A stretch of 64,000 bases of DNA, from assembly GCA_003240625.1 (NCBI GenBank), contig QFMX01000008.1, positions 124,001 through 188,000 on the forward strand, read 5' to 3'. Source of the DNA: Sphingomonas taxi (GTDB taxonomy: Bacteria; Pseudomonadota; Alphaproteobacteria; Sphingomonadales; Sphingomonadaceae). This document shows positions 42,145 through 50,957 of the stretch, in pieces. Position numbers and translations under genes: made by a program. Numbering within the stretch: position 1 is the stretch's first letter; each line of letters begins with the position of its first letter. The notes beneath the pieces are model-generated. The model saw only the letters and a program-made list of their open reading frames with translations, was not told the DNA's origin and did not search any database.

Positions 42145-42170
42145 GGAACGGACGTCCGTGCCGGATGTTC
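42145..42170 (+). promoter_or_regulatory. EcfG-like (general stress) promoter candidate
   Basis: GGAAC at 42145-42149, then 17 bases, then GTTC at 42167. This is close to the alphaproteobacterial EcfG consensus GGAAC-N16/17-CGTT. It sits immediately before the response regulator start at 42179, which would give a very short leader. Confidence 0.4.
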
Positions 42171-42178
42171 GAACCGCT

Positions 42179-42538
42179 ATGAACGCCACTTCGAAGTCCG
42201 TTATTCTCGTCGTCGATGACGACGCCCTCGTCCGGGTCCACTCCAACTTCGCGCTGGAGGACGCCGGCTATGAAGTCGTCGAAGCCAGCAATGCAGCCGA
42301 CGCACTGGCCAAGCTCAAGGAGCGGCCCGATATCGCCGCCCTGTTCACCGATGTGCGCATGCCGGGCGATTTGGACGGCATCGACCTCGCCAACGCGGTG
42401 CACGCGCAACGTCCCGACATTGCGATCCTCGTCACGTCAGGCACCGACAACGGCACGACCGCCGCCCTCCCCGCGGCGGCGCAGTTCGTGCAGAAGCCCT
42501 ATACCGGCGCTCAGATCAGCAGGCTTCTTCGGCCCTGA
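42179..42538 (+). CDS. Single-domain response regulator
   Basis: A 119-residue receiver domain with no output domain. The acidic pocket is VVDDDALV, the phosphorylation site is the Asp in FTDVRMPGDLDGIDL, the conserved Thr/Ser is in ILVTSGTD, and the Lys in VQKPY. Start at ATG 42179; a GTG at 42158 is possible but lies inside the presumed promoter. No histidine kinase is adjacent. The EcfG-like promoter suggests a stress link, which is inference. Confidence 0.88.
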   Translation: MNATSKSVILVVDDDALVRVHSNFALEDAGYEVVEASNAADALAKLKERPDIAALFTDVRMPGDLDGIDLANAVHAQRPDIAILVTSGTDNGTTAALPAAAQFVQKPYTGAQISRLLRP

Positions 42539-42667
42539 CGAAATCCTGACGTCGATCCGCTGAATATTCTGCATTTGATGCTAAAGGGCGGCATGTATCT
42601 TGCGACTTGCCGATCGCGACACTTGAGATCATCGTCCTCCGTCTGAGCATCGACTCGCGGGGGCGAC

Positions 42668-43402
42668 ATGATGACCACGGCGAACATTACGCGCGCGACG
42701 CTGCAAGATGGCTTGGCGAGCGAACGCCTTTTCTTTCTGGTCATGGCGATAGTCGTCGCGGCCACCGTGATCTTCGGCTTTACCGTGAACGCCGCACGGA
42801 TGCACTGGACGTTCTTTTCGCTGCCTTGGCATGTTCATCTGCATGCCGTGGTATTCTCATCATGGATTCTGCTCTACGTCGTGCAGAACTGGCTGATCGT
42901 GCGCGGTTCGGTCGCGGGTCATCGCCAGTTAGGCATGATTGGCGCGGGTATTGCCGCGGTGATGGTCGTGCTGGGGATCGTGACCACGGTCATGGCGATC
43001 GAGCAGCACCGCGTGCCGCCGTTCTTTCCACCCGGCGTCTTTCTCGTGCTCGACGTGCTGGGCGTGATCGGCTTCGGCGTGCTCACGGCATGGGCGATCG
43101 CGCTGCGGCGGCAGGCGGCGTGGCACAAGCGCTTGATGCTGTGCGGCACGATCCTGGTCATGTCGCCGGCGTTGGGGCGGATCCTGCCGATGCCGTTGCT
43201 GGGCGCGTTCGCACCGCTGGCGGTGTTCGCGTCGATGGCGGTGTTCGTCATTGTGGGGATGATCTACGATCTGCGCCTGCGCGGGCGGATACATCCGGCC
43301 TATTATTGGGGCGGCGGGGTGCTGGTCGTGACCAATGGTCTGGTGGGTCCGCTCGGCTTCAGCCCGCCGGTGTTGCGGCTGGTCGAGCGCCTGGCCGCAT
43401 GA
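42668..43402 (+). CDS. Polytopic membrane protein, function unknown
   Basis: A 244-residue protein with about seven hydrophobic segments, among them FFLVMAIVVAATVIFGF, AVVFSSWILLYVVQNWLIV, IGAGIAAVMVVLGIVTTVMA and FASMAVFVIVGMIYDL. Histidines cluster at WHVHLHAV, at GHRQLG and at WHKRLM, which might bind heme or metal. No family name is certain. The 130 bases upstream show no other gene. Confidence 0.75.
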   Translation: MMTTANITRATLQDGLASERLFFLVMAIVVAATVIFGFTVNAARMHWTFFSLPWHVHLHAVVFSSWILLYVVQNWLIVRGSVAGHRQLGMIGAGIAAVMVVLGIVTTVMAIEQHRVPPFFPPGVFLVLDVLGVIGFGVLTAWAIALRRQAAWHKRLMLCGTILVMSPALGRILPMPLLGAFAPLAVFASMAVFVIVGMIYDLRLRGRIHPAYYWGGGVLVVTNGLVGPLGFSPPVLRLVERLAA

Positions 43403-43436
43403 TCGAGGCCGCGTGAACCAGGCCGCATGATCCGGA

Positions 43437-43778
43437 AAGTGGGGAGCTTCTGTTGCTCGGTGCTCCCCGTACCGCCGGTTTCCACTTCTGTTGCCCGGTG
43501 TGGCCCGAACCGCGCTTTCGTCCGTATAACTTAGGTCGTTAGACCGTCAGTTATGCGGCAATTGCGAGTGCTTCGTTATCGTTGGCACTTGTGTATGGGC
43601 CGTTGCGGTGGTCCCATTCCGAGCGAAACATAGCGTCGTTGAACACACGTCGATCCTAGTTCGACCCCGTCATCGTCCCCCTCTCGCGAAGAGGGCGGTG
43701 GTGGAGTCGCCGGGTACTGCCCCCGGGTCCGCTGTGTCTATGACACGCCACGGTTTATCGCCATAGCCGCCAAGAGAA
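43437..43778 (-). ncRNA. ssrA: Permuted two-piece tmRNA
   Basis: Transfer-messenger RNA rescues stalled ribosomes and tags the peptide for proteolysis. On the minus strand the acceptor piece comes first and ends GCGACTCCACCA (3' end at 43699). After a short linker hairpin (CCCTC/GAGGG) the coding piece begins GGGGACGATGACG at 43680 and contains GGATCGACG. The acceptor stem GGGGACG pairs with CGACTCC and keeps the G3-U wobble that alanyl-tRNA synthetase reads. The tag frame 43586-43551 encodes ANDNEALAIAA then TAA. A GGGGAGC/GCTCCCC hairpin at 43468-43441 is near the 3' end. The permuted order is typical of alphaproteobacteria. Exact outer ends are estimates. Confidence 0.9.
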
Positions 43779-43799
43779 GATTCCCCCGACGGCATGCCC

Positions 43800-43828
43800 G
43801 ATATAGGCGCGCCGCAACGCGATGAAAA
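43800..43828 (-). promoter_or_regulatory. Probable ssrA promoter
   Basis: On the minus strand TTTTCA (43828-43823), a 17-base spacer and TATATC (43805-43800) lie just upstream of the tmRNA acceptor piece. Moderate matches to -35 and -10. Confidence 0.4.
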
Positions 43829-43933
43829 GCCCGGGCTCCGATGGTTTTTTATCCAGAAACGCCAATGTCCTCGCACGCGGCGTGCCAAACCGCCTTCCGC
43901 TCGCCACAAAGCGCGTGCATAGCAACCTGCATT

Positions 43934-44365
43934 ATGTTGACGCAGCGCTCCCGCTACGCGCTCCGCGCGATGATCTTCCTTGGCGGCGCCCCCGCCGGTG
44001 GCCCGCCCATCCCGATGACGCGGATCGCCGCCGAGGCGAACGTGCCGCGCAAGTTTCTCGAGCTAATTCTCGCCGACCTGCGCGAGTCCGGCCTGTTGCA
44101 CAGCCATCGCGGCAAGATGGGCGGCTATCGCCTGTCGCGGCCGAGCCATCTGATCTCGCTCGGCGAGGTGATCCGGATCATCGAGGGCCCGCTCGCGCTC
44201 GTGCCGTGCGTGAGCCGGACCGCATACCGCCCCTGCCCCGACTGCAAGAGCGAAGCCGACTGCGCGATCCGCTATGCGATGATGCGGGTTCGGGACGAGA
44301 CTGCGCGGATTCTGGATGGGACGAGTTTGGCCGATGCGAACGCCGAGGATCTGGTAGCGGCTTAG
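43934..44365 (+). CDS. Rrf2-family transcriptional regulator
   Basis: A 143-residue winged-helix regulator of the Rrf2/IscR group: LTQRSRYALRAMIFL, IPMTRIAAEANVPRKFLELIL, LLHSHRGKMGGYRLSRP. Cysteines C92, C101, C104 and C110 could hold an Fe-S cluster, although spacing (8, 2 and 5 residues) differs from IscR. The frame extends upstream to 43841, but 43934 gives the family N-terminus. No isc/suf genes are adjacent, so its targets are unknown. Confidence 0.87.
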   Translation: MLTQRSRYALRAMIFLGGAPAGGPPIPMTRIAAEANVPRKFLELILADLRESGLLHSHRGKMGGYRLSRPSHLISLGEVIRIIEGPLALVPCVSRTAYRPCPDCKSEADCAIRYAMMRVRDETARILDGTSLADANAEDLVAA

Positions 44366-44370
44366 CCTGT

Positions 44371-44502
44371 CCTTCTCCCCTCGGGGAGAAGGTGGCGCGG
44401 CAGCGTCGGATGAGGGGGCGTTGGGATCCCGTCCCGAGCCTCAAGCCCCTCACCCTTCCGTCGCCTGCGGCTCCTCCTTCCCTCTCCCCGCGGGGGAGAG
44501 GG
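44371..44502. repeat. Composite palindromic element, family H
   Basis: CTTCTCCCCTCGGGGAGAAG on the left, with GATGAGGGGG, and the inverse CCCCTCACCC...CCCTCTCCCCGCGGGGGAGAG on the right, between the convergent Rrf2 and mscL genes. The centre is longer than usual. Confidence 0.75.
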
Positions 44503-44511
44503 ACAAGGCGA

Positions 44512-44982
44512 TTACCCTCTCGCCTTCAGTTCGTCGCGGATCTCCCGTAGCAGCGCGATCTCGACCGGTTCGGGCGCGGGAGCCACGACAACCGCATCTT
44601 CCTCACGCTTCAACCTTGCCGTCTCGCGCTCGATCAGCGCGGCCGTCCGGTTCACGACACGCAGGATCATGAAGATGATACCCGCGACGATCACGAAATT
44701 GACGAGCTGCGTCGCGAACGCACCATAGCCGAGCAGCGGCACGCCGGCTTTCTTCAGCGCGGCGTAATCGGTCAGCGAGCCGACATAGCCCGCGGGCACC
44801 GCGCCCATCCGCCAGAAATAGCTGGAGAAATCGAGCCCGCCGAAGACCTTGCCGATGATCGGCATCAGTACGTCGTCGGTCAACGACGTCACGATCTTGC
44901 CGAACGCCGCGCCGATGATCACCGCGATGGCGAGATCGAGCACGTTGCCGCGCATGATGAAGGCCTTGAACTCTTTAAACAT
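44512..44982 (-). CDS. mscL: Large-conductance mechanosensitive channel
   Basis: A homopentameric inner-membrane channel that releases solutes under hypo-osmotic shock. The 156-residue protein has the conserved MFKEFKAFIMRGNVLDLAIAV start, TM1, a periplasmic loop, TM2 (LVNFVIVAGIIFMILRVVN) and a charged C-terminal helix (IALLREIRDELKARG). Complete. Confidence 0.95.
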   Translation of the reverse strand: MFKEFKAFIMRGNVLDLAIAVIIGAAFGKIVTSLTDDVLMPIIGKVFGGLDFSSYFWRMGAVPAGYVGSLTDYAALKKAGVPLLGYGAFATQLVNFVIVAGIIFMILRVVNRTAALIERETARLKREEDAVVVAPAPEPVEIALLREIRDELKARG

Positions 44983-45105
44983 AGGCGAATTCCTTGAGCA
45001 TCGCCGCTCCTTTCCCTGTTCGGGCCAAGGCTAGCCACCGATTTCGGTTTCGCCAACCCTGCCGACTGTCCTATGAGGGTGACACAGGTATTCAGGAGAG
45101 CTCCG

Positions 45106-45702
45106 ATGTCACGTACCCCAATCGTCCGCGGTACCGCCGCGATCCTGCTCGCATCGGCGCTCGCCGGCTGCGGAATCAATAGCATCCCGACCGCGGAGGA
45201 GACCGCGAAGGCGCGCTGGGCGGACGTCCAGAACAACTATCAGCGCCGCGCCGACCTGATCCCCAACCTCGTCGCGACGGTGAAGGCGGCCGGTGCGCAG
45301 GAGAAGGATATCCTCGTCCAGGTGACGCAGGCGCGCTCGGCCGCGAACTCGGTCCAGGTTTCGGCCGCCGATCTGTCCGATCCGGCGAAGATGGAGCAGT
45401 ATCAGCGCGTCCAGGGTGCCGTCGGCGTATCGCTGCAGCGCCTGCAGGAGGCGTATCCCGAGCTGAAGAGCCAGGGCAACTACACCACGCTGATGAGCCA
45501 GCTCGAGGGCACCGAGAACCGCATCACGATCGCACGGCGCGACTATAACGGCGCGGTGCAGGAGTATAACACCAAGATCCGGACCTTCCCCGACGCGGTC
45601 GGCGCGAAGATCTTCTATGGCGCCAAGCCGATGGTACCGTTCGCGGCGACCACGCCGGGTGCCGAAACCGCACCGACGGTGAACTTCGGCAACGCGAGCT
45701 GA
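45106..45702 (+). CDS. lemA: LemA-family lipoprotein
   Basis: A 198-residue LemA-family protein with an N-terminal signal and lipobox ALAGC (Cys22), then the LemA helical core (WADVQNNYQRRADLIPNLV, YPELKSQGNYTTLMSQLEGTENRI). AGGAG precedes the ATG at 45106. It heads a three-gene group with two TPM-domain proteins, an arrangement seen widely; the molecular role is unknown. Confidence 0.9.
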   Translation: MSRTPIVRGTAAILLASALAGCGINSIPTAEETAKARWADVQNNYQRRADLIPNLVATVKAAGAQEKDILVQVTQARSAANSVQVSAADLSDPAKMEQYQRVQGAVGVSLQRLQEAYPELKSQGNYTTLMSQLEGTENRITIARRDYNGAVQEYNTKIRTFPDAVGAKIFYGAKPMVPFAATTPGAETAPTVNFGNAS

Positions 45703-45712
45703 TCGGGGCATC

Positions 45713-46570
45713 ATGCTCCGCCACCTCCTGACGCTGGCGTTCGCGGTGCTGCTGGGAAGCAGCGCCGTGAGCGCGCAGACACTTCCCAAGTTCACCGGCT
45801 TCGTCGTCGATGCGGCGAACGTCATTCCGCCCGACCAGGAAGCGGCGCTGACCAAGCGGCTCGACGACCTGCAAAAATCGACCGGCAACCAGCTGGTGGT
45901 CGCAACCGTGCCCGATCTCGACGGCTATCCGATCGAGGATTACGGCAATGCGCTGATCCGAAGCTGGGGCGTCGGGCTGAAGGACGCGAACAACGGCGCG
46001 ATCCTGCTGGTCGCGCCGAACGACCGGAAGGTGCGGATCGAGGTCGGCTACGGGCTCGAACCGGTGCTGACCGACGCTTTCTCCAGCGTCGTCATCAACC
46101 AGCAGATCCTGCCGCGCTTCAAGGCGGGGGATATCCCCGGCGGGATCGTCGCGGGAACGAATGCGGTGGCGGACCAACTCGCGCTGCCCGATGCGGAGGC
46201 GCGCGCAAAGGTGACCGCGGCGGCGGCAGAGTATGACAAGACGCATCGTCGCTCGAATTCGGGTGGCGGCGGCGTGCCGATCGGGCTGATCTTCTTCGGC
46301 ATCGTACTGGCGGCGATCGTCATTCCGATGATCTCGCGGCGCGCGGGCGGGAAGAATTATGTCGATGGCGGGAGCCGCGGCGGTGGCAGCGGTGCCTTGC
46401 CGATCGTGCTGTGGAGCATCGCCGACGCGATGACCCGTGGTGGCGGCGGCGGTGGCGGCGGAAGCTGGGGCGGCGGTGGCGGCGATAGCGGCGGTGGCTG
46501 GGGCGGCGGCGGTTTCGGTGGCGGCGGCGGTGGATCCGGCGGCGGCGGCGGCGCATCGGGGAGTTGGTGA
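45713..46570 (+). CDS. TPM-domain (YgcG-type) protein with Gly-rich tail
   Basis: A 285-residue protein with signal peptide (LLTLAFAVLLGSSAVSAQ), a TPM/repair-of-photosystem-II domain (FVVDAANVIPPDQEAAL, NGAILLVAPNDRKVRIEVGYGLE), one transmembrane helix (GLIFFGIVLAAIVIPMI) and a long Gly/Ser/Trp-rich C-terminus. The soluble domain is predicted outside the cytoplasm. It follows lemA by ten bases. Confidence 0.88.
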   Translation: MLRHLLTLAFAVLLGSSAVSAQTLPKFTGFVVDAANVIPPDQEAALTKRLDDLQKSTGNQLVVATVPDLDGYPIEDYGNALIRSWGVGLKDANNGAILLVAPNDRKVRIEVGYGLEPVLTDAFSSVVINQQILPRFKAGDIPGGIVAGTNAVADQLALPDAEARAKVTAAAAEYDKTHRRSNSGGGGVPIGLIFFGIVLAAIVIPMISRRAGGKNYVDGGSRGGGSGALPIVLWSIADAMTRGGGGGGGGSWGGGGGDSGGGWGGGGFGGGGGGSGGGGGASGSW

Positions 46571-46571
46571 C

Positions 46572-47237
46572 ATGCGGCTGAGCGAAACCGATCACGACCG
46601 CGTCACCGCGGCGGTCACGCAGGCGGAGACCGCTACGACCGGCGAGATCGTCACGATCGTCGCGCGGCAGTCGGATGCGTATCACGACGTGTCCCTGCAC
46701 TGGGCGGTACTGGCGATGCTGCTGACGCTGGCGCTGCTCGCGTTCCACCCGGTCGCGGCCGACCATATCTACGCGCTGGTCGATCCTTGGCAGGCGGCAC
46801 CGCAGGGTGCGCTGTACGTGGTCGCGCTCGTGCTAGTGACTTTGGTGTTTCTGGCGGTGCAGCTGGTGTTGGCGGCGACGTCGGTGCGGGTGGCGCTCAC
46901 GCCGGGTGCGACCAAGGCGCGACGCGTGCGGCGACGGGCTTTGCTGCTGTTCCGTGCGGGGGCCGAGAAGCGTACCAAGGGCTCGACCGGCGTGCTGCTG
47001 TACCTGTCGCTCGCCGAACACCGTGCCGAGATCATCGCCGACGACGCGATCCACTCGCGCGTGCCGAACGAGACCTGGGGCGCGGCGATGGCGGCGGTTC
47101 TCGCCGGCGTCCGCGACGATCGCCCCGCCGACGGCATGGCGGACGCGGTGGCGCAGATCGGCGCGGTGCTCGCAGAACATTTCCCGAGAACCGGTGCGCC
47201 GTTCAATGAACTTCCCGACAGGCTGATCGAACTATGA
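46572..47237 (+). CDS. Second TPM-domain membrane protein
   Basis: A 221-residue protein with an N-terminal charged segment (SETDHDRVTAAVTQAETATTGEIVTIVARQ), two transmembrane helices (LAMLLTLALLAFHPV, LYVVALVLVTLVFLAVQLVL) and a TPM-like half-domain (TGVLLYLSLAEHRAEIIADD). It starts two bases after the first TPM gene and overlaps the Nudix gene by four bases. Confidence 0.85.
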   Translation: MRLSETDHDRVTAAVTQAETATTGEIVTIVARQSDAYHDVSLHWAVLAMLLTLALLAFHPVAADHIYALVDPWQAAPQGALYVVALVLVTLVFLAVQLVLAATSVRVALTPGATKARRVRRRALLLFRAGAEKRTKGSTGVLLYLSLAEHRAEIIADDAIHSRVPNETWGAAMAAVLAGVRDDRPADGMADAVAQIGAVLAEHFPRTGAPFNELPDRLIEL

Positions 47238-47737
47238 GCAAGACCGTATGGGCGGGCAAATTCCTGACCGTGCAGACCGAAGGCACGTGGGAGTTCGCCG
47301 CGCGCCAAGGCGAGATCGCCGCGGCGGTGATCGTCGCGATCGACGAGGGCGACGTGATCTTGGTGGAGCAGTTCCGCGTGCCGTTGGGTCGCGCGTGTCT
47401 GGAGCTGCCGGCCGGCTTGGTCGGTGACGAAACCGCGGGCGAGAGCGTCGCGGTGGCGGCCGGGCGCGAGCTGGAGGAGGAGACCGGCTACCGCGCGGAC
47501 GCGATCGAGGATTTAGGGGTGTTCTATTCGTCACCGGGAATGACGTCGGAATGCTTCACGCTGGTTCGCGCGACCGGGCTGACGAAGGTTGGCGAGGGCG
47601 GCGGCGATGGCGACGAGAATATCACCGTGCACCGGGTGCCGCTGGCGGACGTACCGGCGTTCGTCGCGGAGAAGCGGGCGGCGGGCGTGGCGATCGACAC
47701 CAAGATGCTGCTGATCCTGGCAGGGTCGATTCTTTAG
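47234..47737 (+). CDS. Nudix hydrolase, ADP-ribose pyrophosphatase type
   Basis: A 167-residue Nudix-fold hydrolase with the box from ELPAGLVGD through AAGRELEEETGYRA, preceded by VILVEQFRVPLG as in ADP-ribose pyrophosphatases. Likely hydrolyses ADP-ribose or a related nucleoside diphosphate. Translationally coupled (ATGA) to the TPM gene upstream. Confidence 0.88.
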   Translation: MSKTVWAGKFLTVQTEGTWEFAARQGEIAAAVIVAIDEGDVILVEQFRVPLGRACLELPAGLVGDETAGESVAVAAGRELEEETGYRADAIEDLGVFYSSPGMTSECFTLVRATGLTKVGEGGGDGDENITVHRVPLADVPAFVAEKRAAGVAIDTKMLLILAGSIL

Positions 47738-47750
47738 CCCTGTCCCGGGC

Positions 47751-47832
47751 CGTCATCCTGGGCTTGACCCAGGATCCAGAGCCACGGGCGTCCGTGCCTG
47801 TAACTCTGGATCCCAGCTTTCGCTGGGATGAC
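47751..47832. repeat. Mosaic palindromic element (two different stems)
   Basis: The left half is GTCAT-CCTGGG-CTTGA-CCCAGG-ATCCAGAG, the right half is CTCTGGAT-CCCAGC-TTTC-GCTGGG-ATGAC. The flanks match, the stem bases do not, so the two halves come from different families. Confidence 0.8.
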
Positions 47833-47866
47833 AATAGGAAACATACGCGCAGCGTGCGCGGTCAGC

Positions 47867-48148
47867 CTACTTGAAGTTGTCCGCGTAGCTCTGCAGCTTC
47901 AGCGTCTTCTGTGGTGCCGGGACGACGGTATAGCCGAACCCTTCCCGCTCGCAGTGCGCGATCGCCGCTTCGGCGGTTGGGAACAGCAGGCGCAGCTGGT
48001 CGCGGGTGTCGCCGCTGCCGGCCCAGCCGGTGAGCGGGTCGGGGCGCTTGGGCTCCGAGGGTTCGAATTCGAGCTGCCAGGCGTCGGTCCGGTGCTTGCC
48101 GGACTGCATGGCGTTCTTGGGGCGCTGGAAGATACGGGCGGTAGGCAT
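47867..48148 (-). CDS. NDUFS4-type (ETC complex I subunit conserved region) protein
   Basis: A 93-residue protein of the NADH dehydrogenase 18 kDa Fe-S protein 4 family, an accessory subunit of alphaproteobacterial complex I: ARIFQRPKNAMQSGK, WQLEFEP, GSGDTRDQLRLLFPTAEAAI. GGGAG precedes the ATG at 48148; the frame opens earlier at 48184. It lies ten bases from the hrpB stop on the same strand. Confidence 0.87.
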   Translation of the reverse strand: MPTARIFQRPKNAMQSGKHRTDAWQLEFEPSEPKRPDPLTGWAGSGDTRDQLRLLFPTAEAAIAHCEREGFGYTVVPAPQKTLKLQSYADNFK

Positions 48149-48158
48149 GGATGCTCCC

Positions 48159-50687
48159 TTATCGCGAACCGGCGGCCCTTGCATCCGCCTTTTTCGTGCG
48201 GAGCGTCGCGGAGGCCGCGGCGGGGTCGTCGGGCCAGGGATGCTTGGGGTAGCGCCCGCGCATTTCCTTCGCCACCGCGGTCCAGCTGCCGGACCAGAAA
48301 CCGGGGAGGTCTCGCGTCGTCTGGATCGGCCGGCCGGCGGGGGATGTGAGGCTCAGTACCAGCGGCACGCGCGCCTCGCCGATCGTCGGATGGATGGCGA
48401 GACCGAACAGGGCTTGCACGCGGAGTTCGACGCGCGGGCCGCCTTCCGCGGCGTAGTCGATCGCGTGCGTGCTGCCGGCGGGGCTGGTGAAATCGGGCGG
48501 GGCGAGCCGGTTGATGGTCTGCATCGCGTCCCAGCCGAGCAGGTTGCGCAAGGCTTCGGCAAGCGCGCCGGGGGCGATCGCGTCGAGTCGGCGCTTTCCG
48601 GTGAGGAGGGGTGCGAGCCATTCGTCGGTACGGTCGAGCAGGGTTTTGTCGTCGAGCGGTACGCCGGCATAGGCAGCGCGATCGCGCAGCGCTTGGGCGC
48701 CGTCGCTCCACGGGAGCAGCGCGAGACCGTGCTCGCGGACGCCCTCGATGAGCGCGGCGAGGATGGCGTCGGGGTCCGCGCCGCTGTCCGGGCCGCTGGA
48801 GAGCCGGATCGCGCCTAGGCGGCGTTCGCGGAGGGTTTGGATGCCGCCGGTTGTGGGGTCGAACGCGACGGTCCGATGCGATTTGATACGGTCGGCGAAG
48901 AGGGTTTCCACCGTGTCCTGGTCGATCGCGACGGCGGAGAGGATGCGCGCACCGGCGGCCGAGCCCTGCGTGTCGGCAACGGCGAGCCATTCGGAGCGGG
49001 CGAGCGCCGAAGTCGGATCGAGCTTGAACCCGCGGCCACCGACCGAGGCCCAGGTTTCGCCCGACGCATCGCGGCGGCGTGCCACGCGATCGGGGAAGCC
49101 CAGCGCGACGCACACTTCTGCTCCCCCTCCCGCAAGCGGGAGGGGGTTGGGGGGTGGGCGCCCGGTCTCGACGTCGCGCGACGAGGATGGCGCGAGCCCA
49201 CCCCCCAGCCCCCTCCCGCTTGCGGGAGGGGGGGCAAGTTTCGCCCAGCGGTCGGCCATCGCTCGTGCTGCATTAGCCTTTGCACCGCGTTCGGTTTTCC
49301 ATCTGCGGAGACGGGTTTCGAGATCGACATCCTGCCCGCCGATGCCGCGTTCGCCGAGCAGGACTGCGATTTGGGCTGCCACCGGCGCCAAGCCGCGCTC
49401 CCCTGCCCTCAGCAGCATGTGCGCGAGTCTCGGGGGCATCGGCAGTTTGGCGATCGCTCGGCCATGCGGCGTCGGGCGACCGTCCTCGATCGCTTCGAGC
49501 GTCGTCAGCCGCGCCATTGCCTCGTCGATCGCGGCCGCGGGAGGCGGATCGATCCAGCGCAGGTCTCGCGGATCGCCGACACCCCAGAGCGCGCACGCGA
49601 GCACCAGCGCGGACAAGTCCGCCTCAAGGATTTCAGGCGGATCGTAGCGCGGGAGTCCGGCAGTCGCCGCGTCTTCCCACAGTCGATACGCGATGCCCGG
49701 CCCTAGCCGCGCGGCGCGGCCGGCGCGTTGAATGACGGCGGCCTGGCTTGCGCGTTCGGTCACCAGCCGCGTCATCCCGGCGGCGCGGTCGTAGCGCGGG
49801 CGTCTCGCCAGCCCCGAGTCGACGACGATGCGGATGCCGTCGAGCGTCAGGCTGGTCTCGGCGATGCTGGTGGCGAGCACGACCTTCCGCCGGCCGTCGG
49901 GTTCGGGGAGGATCGCGGCACGCTGGGCTGCGGGATCGAGGCTGCCGTGAAGTTCGTGGAGGACGATGTCGTCGGGCAAATTGGCGAGGCGGTCGGCGGC
50001 GCGTTCGATCTCCGCGACACCGGGCAGGAAGGCGAGCACGCCGCCTTCCGCTTCGCCGAGCGCGCGACGAATCGCGGCGGCGACCGAGTCCTCGATGCGC
50101 AATTCGGCCTGGCGACCGATGTGACGGAGCGTCAGCGGATAGCTCCGGCCTTCGCTCTCGATCACCGGGGCGCCGTCCATGAGGGCTGCAAACCGCGCGC
50201 CGTCGAGCGTTGCGGACATCGCGACGATGCGGAGGTCGGGACGGAAGCCGGCTTGCACGTCGAGCGCCAGCGCGAGGCCGAAATCGCCGTCGAGGCTGCG
50301 TTCGTGGACTTCGTCGAACAGGACTGCGGAGACGCCGCCCAGTTCGGGATCGGCCTGGATGCGGGCGACGAAGATGCCCTCGGTGATGACGGTGACGCGG
50401 GTCGCGGCGGAGCGCTTGCTGTCCATACGGGTGGCGTAGCCGAAGGTCTGGCCGACGGGCTCGCTGGCGGTGGAGGCCATGCGTTCGGCGGCGGCGCGGG
50501 CGGCCAGGCGACGGGGGGATAGGAGCAGGATCTCGCCGGTGCACCAGGGTTCGGTGAGGAGGGCGGGGGCGACTGCGGTGGTTTTGCCGGCGCCGGGGGG
50601 GGCTACGAGGACGGCCGAGGTTCGATCGCGTAGGGTTGCGAGGAGGTCGGGTAGTACGGTGAGGATCGGGAGCGGCGGCGGGGTCAT
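48159..50687 (-). CDS. hrpB: ATP-dependent helicase HrpB, with palindrome insert
   Basis: A DEAH-type RNA helicase. Motifs include the P-loop APPGAGKTT near residue 32, the DEVH box (LFDEVHERSLD), SATLDG and ATSIAETSLTLDG with VIQRAGRAAR. A C-terminal HrpB domain (LVLSLTSPAGRPIQTTRDLP) is present. The 842-residue protein is longer than most because about 39 residues (approximately 484-523) between RWAKLA and VCVALGFPDRVA are encoded by a family B palindromic element at 49120-49234. The frame is kept. Confidence 0.93.
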   Translation of the reverse strand: MTPPPLPILTVLPDLLATLRDRTSAVLVAPPGAGKTTAVAPALLTEPWCTGEILLLSPRRLAARAAAERMASTASEPVGQTFGYATRMDSKRSAATRVTVITEGIFVARIQADPELGGVSAVLFDEVHERSLDGDFGLALALDVQAGFRPDLRIVAMSATLDGARFAALMDGAPVIESEGRSYPLTLRHIGRQAELRIEDSVAAAIRRALGEAEGGVLAFLPGVAEIERAADRLANLPDDIVLHELHGSLDPAAQRAAILPEPDGRRKVVLATSIAETSLTLDGIRIVVDSGLARRPRYDRAAGMTRLVTERASQAAVIQRAGRAARLGPGIAYRLWEDAATAGLPRYDPPEILEADLSALVLACALWGVGDPRDLRWIDPPPAAAIDEAMARLTTLEAIEDGRPTPHGRAIAKLPMPPRLAHMLLRAGERGLAPVAAQIAVLLGERGIGGQDVDLETRLRRWKTERGAKANAARAMADRWAKLAPPPASGRGLGGGLAPSSSRDVETGRPPPNPLPLAGGGAEVCVALGFPDRVARRRDASGETWASVGGRGFKLDPTSALARSEWLAVADTQGSAAGARILSAVAIDQDTVETLFADRIKSHRTVAFDPTTGGIQTLRERRLGAIRLSSGPDSGADPDAILAALIEGVREHGLALLPWSDGAQALRDRAAYAGVPLDDKTLLDRTDEWLAPLLTGKRRLDAIAPGALAEALRNLLGWDAMQTINRLAPPDFTSPAGSTHAIDYAAEGGPRVELRVQALFGLAIHPTIGEARVPLVLSLTSPAGRPIQTTRDLPGFWSGSWTAVAKEMRGRYPKHPWPDDPAAASATLRTKKADARAAGSR
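49120..49234. repeat. Family B palindromic element inside hrpB coding sequence
   Basis: CCCCCTCCCGCAAGCGGGAG plus GGGGGTTGGGGGGTGGGC on the left; the inverse, ending CCCTCCCGCTTGCGGGAGGG, on the right. A variable centre with GTCGCGCGAC. No stop in the hrpB frame. Confidence 0.85.
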
Positions 50688-50775
50688 CGGGGCCTGCTGC
50701 CACAGTGGCGGGGTTGGCGACAGGCTTTGTGGTTACGCGGGCATGTCGTTCGGGGGGAGCGCCAGAACTTTGCGA

Positions 50776-50899
50776 TCCTCCCCCGCCAGGGGGAGGTGGC
50801 ACCGAAGGTGACGGAGGGGGAGGATACGGAGCCGAGGTTTCCCTTACCTCCCCCTCCGTCTGGCAAGCGCCAGCCACCTCCCCCTGGCGGGGGAGGATC
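50776..50899. repeat. Composite palindromic element, family I
   Basis: CCTCCCCCGCCAGGGGGAGG plus TGGCACCGAAGGTGACGGAG, mirrored by CTCCGTCTGGCAAGCGCCAG and CCTCCCCCTGGCGGGGGAGG. A second copy is at 55731. Confidence 0.8.
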
Positions 50900-50957
50900 G
50901 TTGGGTTGGGCGACCTTACGTCGTTTTATTTAACAGTAGAGTCCCCCTCACCCCTCC

